This document shows positions 28,139-37,750 of a stretch of DNA of 64,000 nucleotides, one piece after another; position 1 is the stretch's first letter; every line of letters begins with the position of its first letter. Source of the DNA: Desulfitibacter alkalitolerans DSM 16504 (GTDB taxonomy: Bacteria > Bacillota > DSM-16504 > Desulfitibacterales > Desulfitibacteraceae); NCBI RefSeq assembly GCF_000620305.1, contig NZ_JHVU01000018.1, forward strand, positions 185,475 through 249,474. Direction: 5' to 3'. The notes beneath the pieces were generated by a model. It saw only the letters and a program-made list of their open reading frames with translations, made no database searches and was not told the DNA's origin. Both the position numbers and the translations under genes were made by a program.

Positions 28139-29488
28139 CTAATCCCCCTGAATAGTTATTTCATCCTTGATCTTAAGCAAATCCCTGCCCTTTTTTTCCC
28201 ATAAATCCAATAAGACCTCAGCAGGACATTTTTTCCTTTCCATTAAAAGCTCTTCAACTGGTTGGATATTTTCCAGATCAGCTTCCTCTGCCAGTATACC
28301 TTCCTTTACCAGCCCTTTTAAGCCGGCCTTTCCAGCTTGAAATACCTCCTGGCATAAATCCAGGAGCTTGCCCTGGCCAAGGCTTGTGGACAGACTAGTT
28401 TTGTGTGAGTTATAGTGAAGGTCAAGGATATCATCCGCAGACCACCTTGAAAAATAATCCAATAAGCTCCTGCGTGTTGCATTATGATAGAACAGACCCC
28501 TTATTATAGATGGGATGCTTGGAAGCAATCTGGGATGCTGTGCATCTATTACCCTAATCTCAATGTATTTTTGTTTAAGTCTTGTCTCAAAGAAAGCAAA
28601 AGAAAGATGGGTTGCAAAATCATCCATATAGACAGGTTCTATTTCCATGTACTGTCTCATGGTTATCCCATGCATGGGAATAGATTTGCCTTCCTTCTGG
28701 AGAAGTATTATTGGCATATCTAATAAAACCTTCACATAGTCCATGAAGGAAAAATCCCCTTGAAAGCTTTCCCTGACTATCCCGCATCTATCATTATCTG
28801 TATGCTCCCAGATGTATCCCCTAAAATCTAAATAATCACTATATGTACCCTGTTTAAAGGGTGAATTGGAATAAATGGACTGAAGCACAGGGGCAAGATA
28901 ACTGTTCAGTCTAAACTTCTCACTAAAATCCCGTTCATCTTCATAGTCTATATTAACCTGAACACTGCTGGTAAGCTTCATCATGTGATGGGCAAGCTTC
29001 CCCTTATCTAAAAAATACCTGGACATGATATTGTAGCGGCTCTTGGGAAGCCATTCAACGCTGTCAAGTGAGCTGACCGGCTGGTATCCCATGGGCAGCA
29101 AGAGGATGTTTTTGGGTGAACAAACATGGAGAAGATCCTGATAAAATTTAGTATACTCATCTACACAGCTCTGGGTTTTTTCCTGTGGGATTCCACTTAA
29201 TTCTATTTGCCCTCCAGGCTCTAAAGTGATATTAGAACTGCCTTTTCTTAGGCCCAATAGCTTTTCATTTTCATGTACCGGCATCCAATTGCATTGTTCA
29301 ATAAGGTCAGTAAGTATTCCCTCAATGCCGTGGCTGCCCGTATAGGGTACAGAATTTAGGGTGTCCCCCTTGACAGCAAAAATTTCACACTCCAAGCCGG
29401 TCCGCCATTTTTCTCTGGGGGTGGTTGCCTTGCTAAAATAGTTTTCCAGCTGCTTAATGCTGTGAACTTGTTCTCTATTTAATGTCAT
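28139..29488 (-). CDS. Glutamate-cysteine ligase family 2 (GCS2) protein
   Basis: A 449-residue ATP-dependent carboxylate-amine ligase of the GCS2 family (plant and proteobacterial glutamate-cysteine ligase, EgtA). Typical segments: GLECEIFAV (near residue 38), LEPGGQIELSG (near 110), MKLTSSVQVNIDYEDE (near 170) and the YIEIRVIDAQ segment (near 310). It makes gamma-glutamylcysteine or a related gamma-glutamyl compound. The start is ATG 29488, eight bases after GGAGG; the in-frame TTG at 29503 lies within that site. It is first in a two-gene operon. Such enzymes are uncommon in strict anaerobes. Confidence 0.85.
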   Translation of the reverse strand: MTLNREQVHSIKQLENYFSKATTPREKWRTGLECEIFAVKGDTLNSVPYTGSHGIEGILTDLIEQCNWMPVHENEKLLGLRKGSSNITLEPGGQIELSGIPQEKTQSCVDEYTKFYQDLLHVCSPKNILLLPMGYQPVSSLDSVEWLPKSRYNIMSRYFLDKGKLAHHMMKLTSSVQVNIDYEDERDFSEKFRLNSYLAPVLQSIYSNSPFKQGTYSDYLDFRGYIWEHTDNDRCGIVRESFQGDFSFMDYVKVLLDMPIILLQKEGKSIPMHGITMRQYMEIEPVYMDDFATHLSFAFFETRLKQKYIEIRVIDAQHPRLLPSIPSIIRGLFYHNATRRSLLDYFSRWSADDILDLHYNSHKTSLSTSLGQGKLLDLCQEVFQAGKAGLKGLVKEGILAEEADLENIQPVEELLMERKKCPAEVLLDLWEKKGRDLLKIKDEITIQGD

Positions 29489-29756
29489 ATATTTTTCCTC
29501 CAAAAAGTCAACAGACGCTTAAGAACAGATTCCAATTCTGGACTTCTGAATGCCGAAGTGCTCCTGACTCCATGTATTTTATTATGAATAAAAAGGTTTG
29601 TTAATAAATAGTATCTGTTTTTATTGGCATAATCAATTAATTTCCTTTATTTTTCATAAAAACTTTCTTTTTTTAGGCTGAAAATTTGTTATGATTATAC
29701 TACAATAATATGTACATTTTATGTACTTTTTTAGTTAATGGCAGATGGGGGAAAAA

Positions 29757-30611
29757 ATGAATAAAACAATTATAGTGACAATTGCCGCAGCAGTAATAGT
29801 ATTTGTATTTTTATCAGGTTGTGGGGAAACAAAGAGAGACACAGGAGAGTATTATAAGGGAAAAGTGGCTGTACTCATGTACCACCATATTGATCATCAC
29901 GAAGGTGGAGCTACCATAACACCTGCCAGATTTGAAGAGCATTTAGACACCCTGCTATATAAAGGATATAACGTAATAAGCTTGGACCACTTTAGAAGCT
30001 TTTTAAAGGGTGAAATGGAGGTGCCCTCAAATGCAGTTTTAATAACCTTTGACGATGGCTATGAAAGCTTTTATCAATATGCCTATCCCTTATTAAAGGA
30101 AAGGGAAATGAGTGCAACCATGTTCATGATTGTAAAGCATATTAGTGCTAAAGAAGGACAAATACCCAAGCTTGACTGGTCACAAATGCAGGAGATGATT
30201 GGAAATGGCATGTACTTTCAGTCCCATACCTATGACAGCCACTTTTATCATGAGATTGATGAAAAGGGAAAAAAGGATGCCGCTTTGGCAGCACGTGGGT
30301 ATTTAGCAGACGAGAAGCGTGTTGAGACGGAAGAGGAATATACAACCAGGGTATATGAGGATTTGAAAAAATCCAAGGAATTGCTGGAGCAGGGGCTAGA
30401 TGTTTACATAGATTTTTTCTCTGCTCCCTATGGAAGAAAAAATCAAAAAGTGGATGAGATTTCAAAGGACATAGGCCTGGATTATATATTTACCATTGTA
30501 CCTGGTTTAGTTAGTACAGCAGCCAATCCCATGGCACTGCCACGTATTAATGCTGGAAGCCCGGACATAGATGGAGACAAACTTCACCAATTAATTGAAA
30601 AGGCAAAATAA
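29757..30611 (+). CDS. Polysaccharide deacetylase lipoprotein (NodB/PgaB-like)
   Basis: A carbohydrate esterase family 4 protein, 284 residues from ATG 29757 (GGGGGA site just upstream). Lipoprotein signal ends with FLSGC near residue 22. NodB motif 1 is TFDDGYESF (near residue 100), with both Asp present. Motif 2 is SHTYDSHFYH, with the two metal His. FSAPYG and the final LPRIN are further family motifs. It likely removes acetyl groups from cell-surface glycans such as poly-N-acetylglucosamine or peptidoglycan, anchored on the outer face of the membrane. Confidence 0.88.
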   Translation: MNKTIIVTIAAAVIVFVFLSGCGETKRDTGEYYKGKVAVLMYHHIDHHEGGATITPARFEEHLDTLLYKGYNVISLDHFRSFLKGEMEVPSNAVLITFDDGYESFYQYAYPLLKEREMSATMFMIVKHISAKEGQIPKLDWSQMQEMIGNGMYFQSHTYDSHFYHEIDEKGKKDAALAARGYLADEKRVETEEEYTTRVYEDLKKSKELLEQGLDVYIDFFSAPYGRKNQKVDEISKDIGLDYIFTIVPGLVSTAANPMALPRINAGSPDIDGDKLHQLIEKAK

Positions 30612-30767
30612 ATAACATGGTCCAAAATATACAATGCCTGACTTGTAAAAAAAATTATAAAATTGTAAAAAAGGTGCAAGTTTTACCTTGAAAAATTAGT
30701 AGTATATAGCAAATGAAGAATTTTGATTATACGTGAGCCCAATAAGGGGTTAAGGGGAAGTGAATGA

Positions 30768-31361
30768 GTGGAGAGGTTAGCCGATGAATTTCTTGTCAGC
30801 AAGACGCTGCAGGGAGATAAAAATGCCTTTTGTGAGCTTATAAGGCGTTATGAAAAACAAATATACAGTCTTGCATACAGGTTGACCAATAACCTTGAGG
30901 ATGCACAGGATCTGGCCCAGGAGGCTTTTAGCAAGATCTATCTTGTGCTGGAAAAGTATGACCCTGGCAGGCCTTTTTTCCCCTGGATGTATAAGGTGGC
31001 AAATAATGTAATCTACAGCCATTTGCGGAGTCAAAGGAACAAGCACCAGGAAATCTCTCTGGATAAGGTCATTGACTTTTCACCTTTAATACCTAACAGG
31101 GATACCCACCCAGAGGAGTATTCAACCTCCAGGGAAACCCAGAGGCTGGTTCAGCAGGCAATAGCTGAGCTGCCTGAAAAGTACAGGGTGCCATTGGTTC
31201 TAAAATACCTTGAGGATTTGTCATATAAATCAATTGGAGAAATATTGGACCTGCCGGTAACAACAATAGAAACACGATTATACAGGGGTAAGATATTACT
31301 TCAGAAAAGATTAAATAAAGTTATGGAAGGAGGGGAGTTTTATGAAGTGTCAAGAAAATAG
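30768..31361 (+). CDS. ECF RNA polymerase sigma factor (SigW/RpoE type)
   Basis: A 197-residue alternative sigma factor. Region 2 (ALAYRL-like SLAYRLTNNLEDAQDLAQEAF, in part, residues 33-60) recognises the -10 box. Region 4 (LPEKYRVPLVLKYLEDLSY and the HTH after it, residues 130-180) recognises the -35 box. GTG start. Its end overlaps the anti-sigma gene by 20 bases, the usual arrangement for a sigma factor held by a membrane anti-sigma factor. It probably responds to envelope conditions. Confidence 0.92.
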   Translation: MERLADEFLVSKTLQGDKNAFCELIRRYEKQIYSLAYRLTNNLEDAQDLAQEAFSKIYLVLEKYDPGRPFFPWMYKVANNVIYSHLRSQRNKHQEISLDKVIDFSPLIPNRDTHPEEYSTSRETQRLVQQAIAELPEKYRVPLVLKYLEDLSYKSIGEILDLPVTTIETRLYRGKILLQKRLNKVMEGGEFYEVSRK

Positions 31362-33096
31362 GCAGATGATATACACATATCTAGATGGAGAACTGTCTAC
31401 ATATGAAGAGCGTAACCTATATAGTCATATGGCTGCATGTGATGCCTGCCAGCTTGACATGGAACGTGCAAGAAATCTTCATAGCTTATTAGAAAAAACG
31501 GTAAAGCACGTAAAGCCTCCCCGGGGTTTTGCCGAGAGAGTTATGGCAAACCTTCCTTCAAAATCAGATGCAGGTCAAGCGCAAGCCTTTGCTGAGCTTG
31601 ATTTCTTTAAAGAAGAAAGTGCCGCTAATGAGTTTGTTAAAGAAGACGTAGAGAATATAAAGGAATCCAAAAAGACCTTTAGATTTGGCAGCCGTTGGAT
31701 TGGGATTGCTGCCGGTCTGGCATTTGCCTTTCTTGCCATTACCGGTATAAGCCAGGTGGCCAGCATAGCCATAGATCCAAAGGCTGAGGATGGATTTTTC
31801 GTTGTTATTACACCCAAGGCAGCAGACGTTTTGATAGCAGAGCATTATGGAAAGGAACAACAAATAGGAAATCCTGATGAAAAGGAAGTAACAGATAGTT
31901 CTGCAGGTTCAAAACAGGAGAGTGAAACAATAACAGAAACTGACCCTGCTGTAATTTCAGGAGATAGTCCCGCACCAAATAATAGTAAAAGTACTAATGG
32001 TGAAGCTCCCCAGGGCAGCGGCAATAGTACTGAAGGCAGGGAATCGTCCCATGTCATAGCAGCTAATACTGAAAAAGACGACCCCTTTGTGACAAAAGAG
32101 CCCATTGTTATAGCAGCTAATCCAACCTCTACGGTCACATTGACTCCCTTATCAGAAAATGTCCTTGGCGCAGCATGGAGTTCTAGTGGCAACTCATTGT
32201 TGTATCTAACAGGGGACGGCAGCGGCGTTCAGGTTTATGAGAGCCAGGTGAATGGTGAAGGGAAAAAAACCATGGGCAGTTATAGTGCTGCCGGCAGATG
32301 GTCACCTAACAGAGAATACATCTCCTATACACAGACTGTAAATGGTAAAAGTACCATTTGGGTTGAAGGCAGAGGGGATAAGCAAAATCTTACTCCAGAA
32401 GAAACAGGTGCAAGGGGTGAAGGCTCCAAATGGGCATATAGCCCAGTTTGGTCAAGCAGAAATGAAATTGCATTTTTAACAGATAGATTTGGTGGAACTG
32501 ATATAATGGTAGTTGACATGGATGGAAACTCTCGCAGAGTTACCTTCTCAGGAGACAAGAAGGATGGTCTAACCTGGTCTCCCGATGGTACCCAGATTGC
32601 TTACTTTAAATCCTGGGAAGACAAGGGCTCAAGGGTAGGAGAAATAGTTGTAGTACCTGTTAATGGGGAGACTTCAAAAAGCGTTACTCCTACAGTAAAA
32701 GCAACTAATATGGCAGCAACATGGTCACCAGACGGCAGGCTTCTTGCTGTGAATATAACAGGTGAGGAACAGGGAATATGGGTAACTAGTACAGATGGAA
32801 GCGGTTGGGACCGACGCCTGACAACTAAAGGCGGAGGAAAAACCATTAAATGGTCATCTGATGGGCAGAAAATAGCCTTTAATGACTCACTAGGTGTGTT
32901 CCACATATTAATCTGGAGATCTGCCCAGGCAAATGTTGATATGATCCAGATTACACCCATGGGCGGACAGATGGCTAACGCCTCTATTGAATGGTCCAGG
33001 GACTCAAATGAGGTACTTCTGGAGCAGCCCATTCCAGGCAGTAATCAAAAGTCAGTGTGGATTGCTACCCTACCTAAATCCATAAACGCATACTAA
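31342..33096 (+). CDS. Zinc anti-sigma factor with C-terminal beta-propeller
   Basis: A 584-residue membrane protein. Residues 1-50 hold the anti-sigma zinc motif HMAACDAC (His-x3-Cys-x2-Cys). A membrane helix lies at about 113-136 (IGIAAGLAFAFLAITGI). A Ser/Thr/Glu-rich linker spans about 165-260. The outer domain (about 270-584) has seven TolB/PD40-like blades, with repeated WSPDG or WSSDG motifs. The cytoplasmic part would hold the sigma factor; the external propeller could be the sensor. The fusion of ZAS and a full propeller is larger than typical RsiW (about 200 residues). Confidence 0.9.
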   Translation: MKCQENRQMIYTYLDGELSTYEERNLYSHMAACDACQLDMERARNLHSLLEKTVKHVKPPRGFAERVMANLPSKSDAGQAQAFAELDFFKEESAANEFVKEDVENIKESKKTFRFGSRWIGIAAGLAFAFLAITGISQVASIAIDPKAEDGFFVVITPKAADVLIAEHYGKEQQIGNPDEKEVTDSSAGSKQESETITETDPAVISGDSPAPNNSKSTNGEAPQGSGNSTEGRESSHVIAANTEKDDPFVTKEPIVIAANPTSTVTLTPLSENVLGAAWSSSGNSLLYLTGDGSGVQVYESQVNGEGKKTMGSYSAAGRWSPNREYISYTQTVNGKSTIWVEGRGDKQNLTPEETGARGEGSKWAYSPVWSSRNEIAFLTDRFGGTDIMVVDMDGNSRRVTFSGDKKDGLTWSPDGTQIAYFKSWEDKGSRVGEIVVVPVNGETSKSVTPTVKATNMAATWSPDGRLLAVNITGEEQGIWVTSTDGSGWDRRLTTKGGGKTIKWSSDGQKIAFNDSLGVFHILIWRSAQANVDMIQITPMGGQMANASIEWSRDSNEVLLEQPIPGSNQKSVWIATLPKSINAY

Positions 33097-33103
33097 GACA
33101 AAA

Positions 33104-33137
33104 AAGACAGGGGAATCTTCCTCTGTCTTATTTTTTT
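33104..33137 (+). terminator. Intrinsic terminator after the sigma/anti-sigma operon
   Basis: AAGACAGGGGAA / TTCCTCTGTCTT stem (one wobble) followed by a run of eight T. Confidence 0.88.
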
Positions 33138-33229
33138 TGATATTTTTCGACTTCACTCTATGTAAATTTTGCCTGAAGGGGTAAAATAGAGAGGAAAATA
33201 TGATAAAATAGGTAAGGAAAAATAATTAG

Positions 33230-33262
33230 TTAATAGGTGACCAGGACACCTATTAATATTTT
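33230..33262 (+). promoter_or_regulatory. Leader hairpin before argS
   Basis: TTAATAGGTG - ACCAGGA - CACCTATTAA, a 10-bp perfect stem, followed by TATTTTTAG. It looks like an attenuator or weak terminator in the argS leader, 48 bases before the start codon. No T-box motif is seen. Confidence 0.5.
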
Positions 33263-33309
33263 TAGTTTACTTTTACTCTTATTGATTTATATAGAAGGAA
33301 GGTGTTCTT

Positions 33310-34992
33310 TTGAATTTAATTGAACAATTTGTTGAAAAAATCTCCCAATCATTAACAGGGGCCCTGGAAAAGGCCAAGAGTGAAGGGAAAATTAATTATG
33401 AGACTATTCCAGGTTTCGTAGTTGAGGTTCCTAGAGAAAAAAACCACGGTGACTTTGCAACAAATATAGCAATGCTAATGGCAAAGGAAGCTAGAAAGGC
33501 ACCCAGGCAAATAGCAGAAATAATTGTTGAAGGCCTGGAATTAAAAGATAGTGACGTGGAAAGGGTAGAAATAGCAGGGGCGGGCTTTATAAATTTCCAT
33601 TTAAGCGTCGGCTGGCTCCATCAGATTCTTCCTGTTGTAGCAGAAATGAATGCCAGGTATGGTACAAGCAGCCATGGCAGGGGAAGGAAGGTCCAGGTTG
33701 AATTTGTTAGTGCCAACCCCACTGGCTTGCTGCACATGGGAAATGCAAGGGGTGCGGCCCTTGGCGATTCCACTGCCAACCTGTTAAAGGCTGCAGGATA
33801 TGAAGTCAGCAAGGAATACTACATAAATGACACCGGTAACCAGATCGAGAATTTAGGCAAGTCTCTTGAGTCAATTTATCTACAAAAGCATGGCATCAAT
33901 GCTCCCTTCCCAGAGGAAGGGTATCATGGTGAAGACCTTAAGGACACAGTGGACAAGTTCATAGCAAAGTATGGCAAAAAATATGTAGACACCGCTGAGG
34001 ACTTACGAAGGGAAAGACTGATAGAGTTTGCTTTAGATGAAAAGCTGAGTCACATACGAGAGGTTTTGGAAAGCTTTGGTGTTAAGTACGATGTCTGGTT
34101 TAGTGAGCAGTCACTTCATGATTCAGGTGAATTGGAAAAAACCATTTCAGAGCTCAAGGATAAGGGATATGTGTATGAAAAGGATGGGGCCCTTTGGTTT
34201 GAGAGTACCCGATTTGGAGATGAAAAGGACGAGGTTTTAGTTCGGTCAAATGGCATCCCAACCTACTTTGCTGCAGACATTGCATACCACAAAAACAAGT
34301 TTGAAAGGGGATTTGATTGGGTTATTAATGTTTGGGGTGCTGATCACCACGGGCATATAAATAGAATGAAGGGATCAATAGAAGCCTTAGGCTACAATCC
34401 AGACCAGCTCCATATAATTATAATGCAGCTTGTAAGGCTCTTCAGGGGTGGAGAAATTGTCAGGATGTCCAAGAGGTCGGGCCAATACATTACCCTTCAG
34501 GAGCTTGTTGAAGAGGTTGGAGCAGATGCGGCCAGATACTTTTTTGTAATGAGAAGCGCTGACAGCCACCTTGACTTTGACCTTGACCTTGCCAAGTCCC
34601 AATCCCAGGAAAACCCTGTATACTATGTTCAATATGCCCATGCGCGTATCTGCAGTATTTTAAGGCAGGCCCAGGAGGGCAAGATCCAGTTGAAGCCTGC
34701 CAATAAAATAGATTACAGTCTATTAACTGAGGAAGCGGAGCTTGATTTAATACGTAAAATCGTGGAGCTTCCAGAAAATATAGTAGGGGCAGCCAAAGCA
34801 TTAGAACCCCATAGATTAACAAAGTATGCCCATGAGCTGGCAGGCAGCTTTCACAGCTTCTATACCCAGTGCAGGGTCTTAAATGATGATAAAGAACTTG
34901 AGCAGGCAAGACTTGCCCTGGTAAATGCGGTAAGAATAACATTAAGAAATGTGCTTCATCTCATTGGCATTAAAGCACCTGAAAGAATGTAG
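33310..34992 (+). CDS. argS: Arginyl-tRNA synthetase
   Basis: Class I synthetase charging tRNA-Arg, 560 residues. The N-terminal ArgRS additional domain is at 1-100. The HIGH motif appears as HMGN in NPTGLLHMGNARG (near residue 140). The KMSKS-like RMSKRSGQYITL is near 385, and the C-terminal DALR anticodon-binding domain follows. TTG start after GAAGGAAGG. First gene of a run to the Yip1-domain gene (argS, pyrG, femX-like, alr, sppA). Confidence 0.98.
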   Translation: MNLIEQFVEKISQSLTGALEKAKSEGKINYETIPGFVVEVPREKNHGDFATNIAMLMAKEARKAPRQIAEIIVEGLELKDSDVERVEIAGAGFINFHLSVGWLHQILPVVAEMNARYGTSSHGRGRKVQVEFVSANPTGLLHMGNARGAALGDSTANLLKAAGYEVSKEYYINDTGNQIENLGKSLESIYLQKHGINAPFPEEGYHGEDLKDTVDKFIAKYGKKYVDTAEDLRRERLIEFALDEKLSHIREVLESFGVKYDVWFSEQSLHDSGELEKTISELKDKGYVYEKDGALWFESTRFGDEKDEVLVRSNGIPTYFAADIAYHKNKFERGFDWVINVWGADHHGHINRMKGSIEALGYNPDQLHIIIMQLVRLFRGGEIVRMSKRSGQYITLQELVEEVGADAARYFFVMRSADSHLDFDLDLAKSQSQENPVYYVQYAHARICSILRQAQEGKIQLKPANKIDYSLLTEEAELDLIRKIVELPENIVGAAKALEPHRLTKYAHELAGSFHSFYTQCRVLNDDKELEQARLALVNAVRITLRNVLHLIGIKAPERM

Positions 34993-35003
34993 GAGGATAA
35001 ATC

Positions 35004-36653
35004 ATGACAAAATATATTTTTGTAACCGGTGGAGTTACTTCATCTTTGGGTAAAGGCATAACGGCATCATCCCTGGGTAGATTACTAAAAAGCAGAGGCT
35101 TGAAGGTTGCTTTACAAAAGTTTGACCCATATATCAACATTGACCCTGGTACCATGAGTCCCTATCAGCATGGAGAGGTTTTTGTTACTGATGATGGTGG
35201 AGAAACAGATTTGGACCTGGGTCATTATGAAAGATATGTTGATATAAACTTGAGCAAGAGCAGCAATGTAACAACTGGTGATATATATTGGACAGTTATT
35301 AACAAGGAGCGAAAGGGGGAATACCTGGGGGGGACAGTACAGGTAATACCCCACATAACCAATGAGATCAAGGACAGGATACTAAGAGTAGCCAGGGAGA
35401 GATCTTTTGACGTTGTAATTACTGAAATAGGCGGTACAGTGGGAGATATTGAATCCCTGCCCTTTTTAGAAGCCATTCGCCAGATAAGAAGTGATGTTGG
35501 CAGGGAAAATGTACTTTATGTCCATGTAACCCTTGTTCCCTTCCTGGAGGCTGCCGGTGAGGCCAAAACCAAGCCAACCCAGCACAGTGTTAAGGAATTA
35601 AGGAGTCTGGGAATTCAGCCAGACGTTATAGTCTGCCGTGCCCGTAGACCCTTGAGTAAAGAAATCAAGGACAAGATTGCCTTGTTTTGTGACGTTTCCC
35701 CTGAGGCAGTTATCCAGGCAACAGATGCTGAAACAATATATGAGGTGCCCCTGATTTTAGAAAAACAGGGATTTGATGACATTGTAGTTGAAAAACTTAA
35801 CATAGATTGCGGGCCAACGGAACTAACTGAGTGGACAGAAATTGTCAACAAGGTTAAAAATCCTCATTATAGGGTAAAAATAGCACTAGTAGGAAAATAC
35901 GTGGAACTGCAGGATGCCTATTTAAGTGTTGCAGAAGCCCTTTGCCATGCAGGTATCTACCATTTAACAAAAGTTGATATAGAATGGATATACGCCGGTG
36001 ACGTGAATCCAGGCAATGTTCATGAACTACTTGAAGGCGTGGATGGGGTTTTAGTGCCTGGCGGATTTGGTGACAGGGCAGTTGAAGGCAAGGTAGATGC
36101 CATTAAATATGCAAGAGAAAATAGAATACCCTTCCTAGGAATTTGCCTGGGTATGCAGCTTTCAGTAGTTGAGTTTGCAAGGAATGTTCTTGGTTATGCC
36201 CATGCCAACAGTTCTGAATTTGTCCCTGAGACCACACATCCTGTAATTGACCTTCTTCCTGAACAAAAGGAAATAGAGGACAAGGGCGGAACAATGCGTT
36301 TAGGGCTGTATCCCTGCAAGCTCCTTGAGGGAACCAGGGCCTGGAAAGCCTATCAAGATGAGCTGGTTTATGAAAGACATAGGCACCGCTATGAGTTTAA
36401 TAATGCCTTCAAGCAGGATTTCTTGTCCAGGGGCTTTGTGTTTAGTGGAACCTCTCCCGATGATAGGCTTGTGGAAATAATTGAAATTAAGGACCATCCC
36501 TGGTTTGTTGCTACCCAGTTCCATCCTGAATTTAAATCTCGTCCTAATAGACCTCATCCCCTTTTCAGGGATTTTATTGGGGCAGCATTAGAGTACAATA
36601 AAACAGCAAAAATGCAGCAGTTTCAAGATATAGAAGAAAAAGGATGTATATAG
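35004..36653 (+). CDS. pyrG: CTP synthase
   Basis: Makes CTP from UTP, ATP and glutamine; 549 residues. The N-terminal synthetase domain starts [18 protein letters not shown]. The C-terminal class I glutamine amidotransferase has the catalytic Cys in FLGICLGMQ (near residue 380) and the His/Glu pair in [11 protein letters not shown] (near 510). ATG with an AGGAGG site, 11 bp after argS. Confidence 0.98.
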   Translation: MTKYIFVTGGVTSSLGKGITASSLGRLLKSRGLKVALQKFDPYINIDPGTMSPYQHGEVFVTDDGGETDLDLGHYERYVDINLSKSSNVTTGDIYWTVINKERKGEYLGGTVQVIPHITNEIKDRILRVARERSFDVVITEIGGTVGDIESLPFLEAIRQIRSDVGRENVLYVHVTLVPFLEAAGEAKTKPTQHSVKELRSLGIQPDVIVCRARRPLSKEIKDKIALFCDVSPEAVIQATDAETIYEVPLILEKQGFDDIVVEKLNIDCGPTELTEWTEIVNKVKNPHYRVKIALVGKYVELQDAYLSVAEALCHAGIYHLTKVDIEWIYAGDVNPGNVHELLEGVDGVLVPGGFGDRAVEGKVDAIKYARENRIPFLGICLGMQLSVVEFARNVLGYAHANSSEFVPETTHPVIDLLPEQKEIEDKGGTMRLGLYPCKLLEGTRAWKAYQDELVYERHRHRYEFNNAFKQDFLSRGFVFSGTSPDDRLVEIIEIKDHPWFVATQFHPEFKSRPNRPHPLFRDFIGAALEYNKTAKMQQFQDIEEKGCI

Positions 36654-36663
36654 GAGGAAAACT

Positions 36664-37749
36664 GTGGCCTGGACAGCTAGATTAATTGAAGAAGATGAAA
36701 AACACATATTCAACCAGTTTATTGCTAATTGTTCTAAAGGGCATATACTTCAATCCTATGAGTGGGGTCAGGTGAAGGCCCTTACCGGATGGAAGCCTTT
36801 TAGACTTGTTTTAGAAGAGGAAGGAAAAATAGCAGCTGCAGTAAGCCTGTTAAAAAGAGATATACCAGGAATCAAAAAGGGAATTTTCTATGCTCCTAGA
36901 GGTCCCGTATTGGATATAAAAAACCACTCCCTTTTCCTTTTCCTTATGGAGCAGGTTAAAAGCCTTGCCCTTAAAGAAAAAGTAATTTTTTTAAAAATTG
37001 ATCCTGATATTCCAGCCACAGATGACGATTTTGGAGGACTTTTAAAGAAGGCCGGCTTTGTATCTGCTGAAAAGGGAGGAAACTTTGAAGGACTGCAGCC
37101 AAAATTTGTCTTTAGGTTAGATATAAAACCATCTGAAGAAGAGCTCATGGCAAGCTTTCATCAGAAAACACGCTATAATATACGCCTGGCAGATAAAAAG
37201 GAAGTAGAAATCAAAGAAAACTGTACAAAGGCAGACCTGCCTGACTTTTATAAAATACTGGTTGTTACAGCAGAGCGTGACAGGTTCTTAATACGTTCTT
37301 ACGAGTATTTTGACATCATGTGGGAGCAGCTGGTGAAAAACAACCTGGCCAAGCTGTTCATGGCATACTATCAGGGAGAGCCAATTGCTGGAACCCTGGC
37401 CTTTATCATGGGGGACAAGGCATGGTACATTTATGGAGCCTCCGCCAATGAACACAGAAACAAGATGCCCAACTACCTGCTCCAGTGGACCATGATCAAA
37501 TGGGCAAAGAGCAGGGGGTGTACCCTGTATGATTTCAGGGGAGTCCCTGGAAATCTTTCTGAGGACAGCCCAATTTATGGACTTTATCGGTTTAAGAAGG
37601 GGTTTAATGCAGACTATACAGAGTTCATAGGAGAATATGACTTAGTTTTCTCCCCCTTTTACTATAAACTATGGTTGGTGGGGGAACCACTTTACAGCAA
37701 GAATATTAAAAGACTTAGTACAATAAAGAAAAGATTAAGGGGTAAGTAG
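36664..37749 (+). CDS. FemAB-family aminoacyltransferase (lipid II interpeptide bridge type)
   Basis: A 361-residue protein with two GNAT-like lobes of the FemX/FemAB family, which adds an amino acid from aminoacyl-tRNA to lipid II. Family segments: QSYEWGQVKA (near residue 30), FHQKTRYNIRLA (near 165) and YDFRGVPGNLSEDSPIYGLYRFKKGF (in part, near 285). GTG start right after AGGAGG. Its place beside alr (D-alanine supply) supports a peptidoglycan role. The amino acid added is not known. Confidence 0.85.
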   Translation: MAWTARLIEEDEKHIFNQFIANCSKGHILQSYEWGQVKALTGWKPFRLVLEEEGKIAAAVSLLKRDIPGIKKGIFYAPRGPVLDIKNHSLFLFLMEQVKSLALKEKVIFLKIDPDIPATDDDFGGLLKKAGFVSAEKGGNFEGLQPKFVFRLDIKPSEEELMASFHQKTRYNIRLADKKEVEIKENCTKADLPDFYKILVVTAERDRFLIRSYEYFDIMWEQLVKNNLAKLFMAYYQGEPIAGTLAFIMGDKAWYIYGASANEHRNKMPNYLLQWTMIKWAKSRGCTLYDFRGVPGNLSEDSPIYGLYRFKKGFNADYTEFIGEYDLVFSPFYYKLWLVGEPLYSKNIKRLSTIKKRLRGK

Positions 37750-37750
37750 A

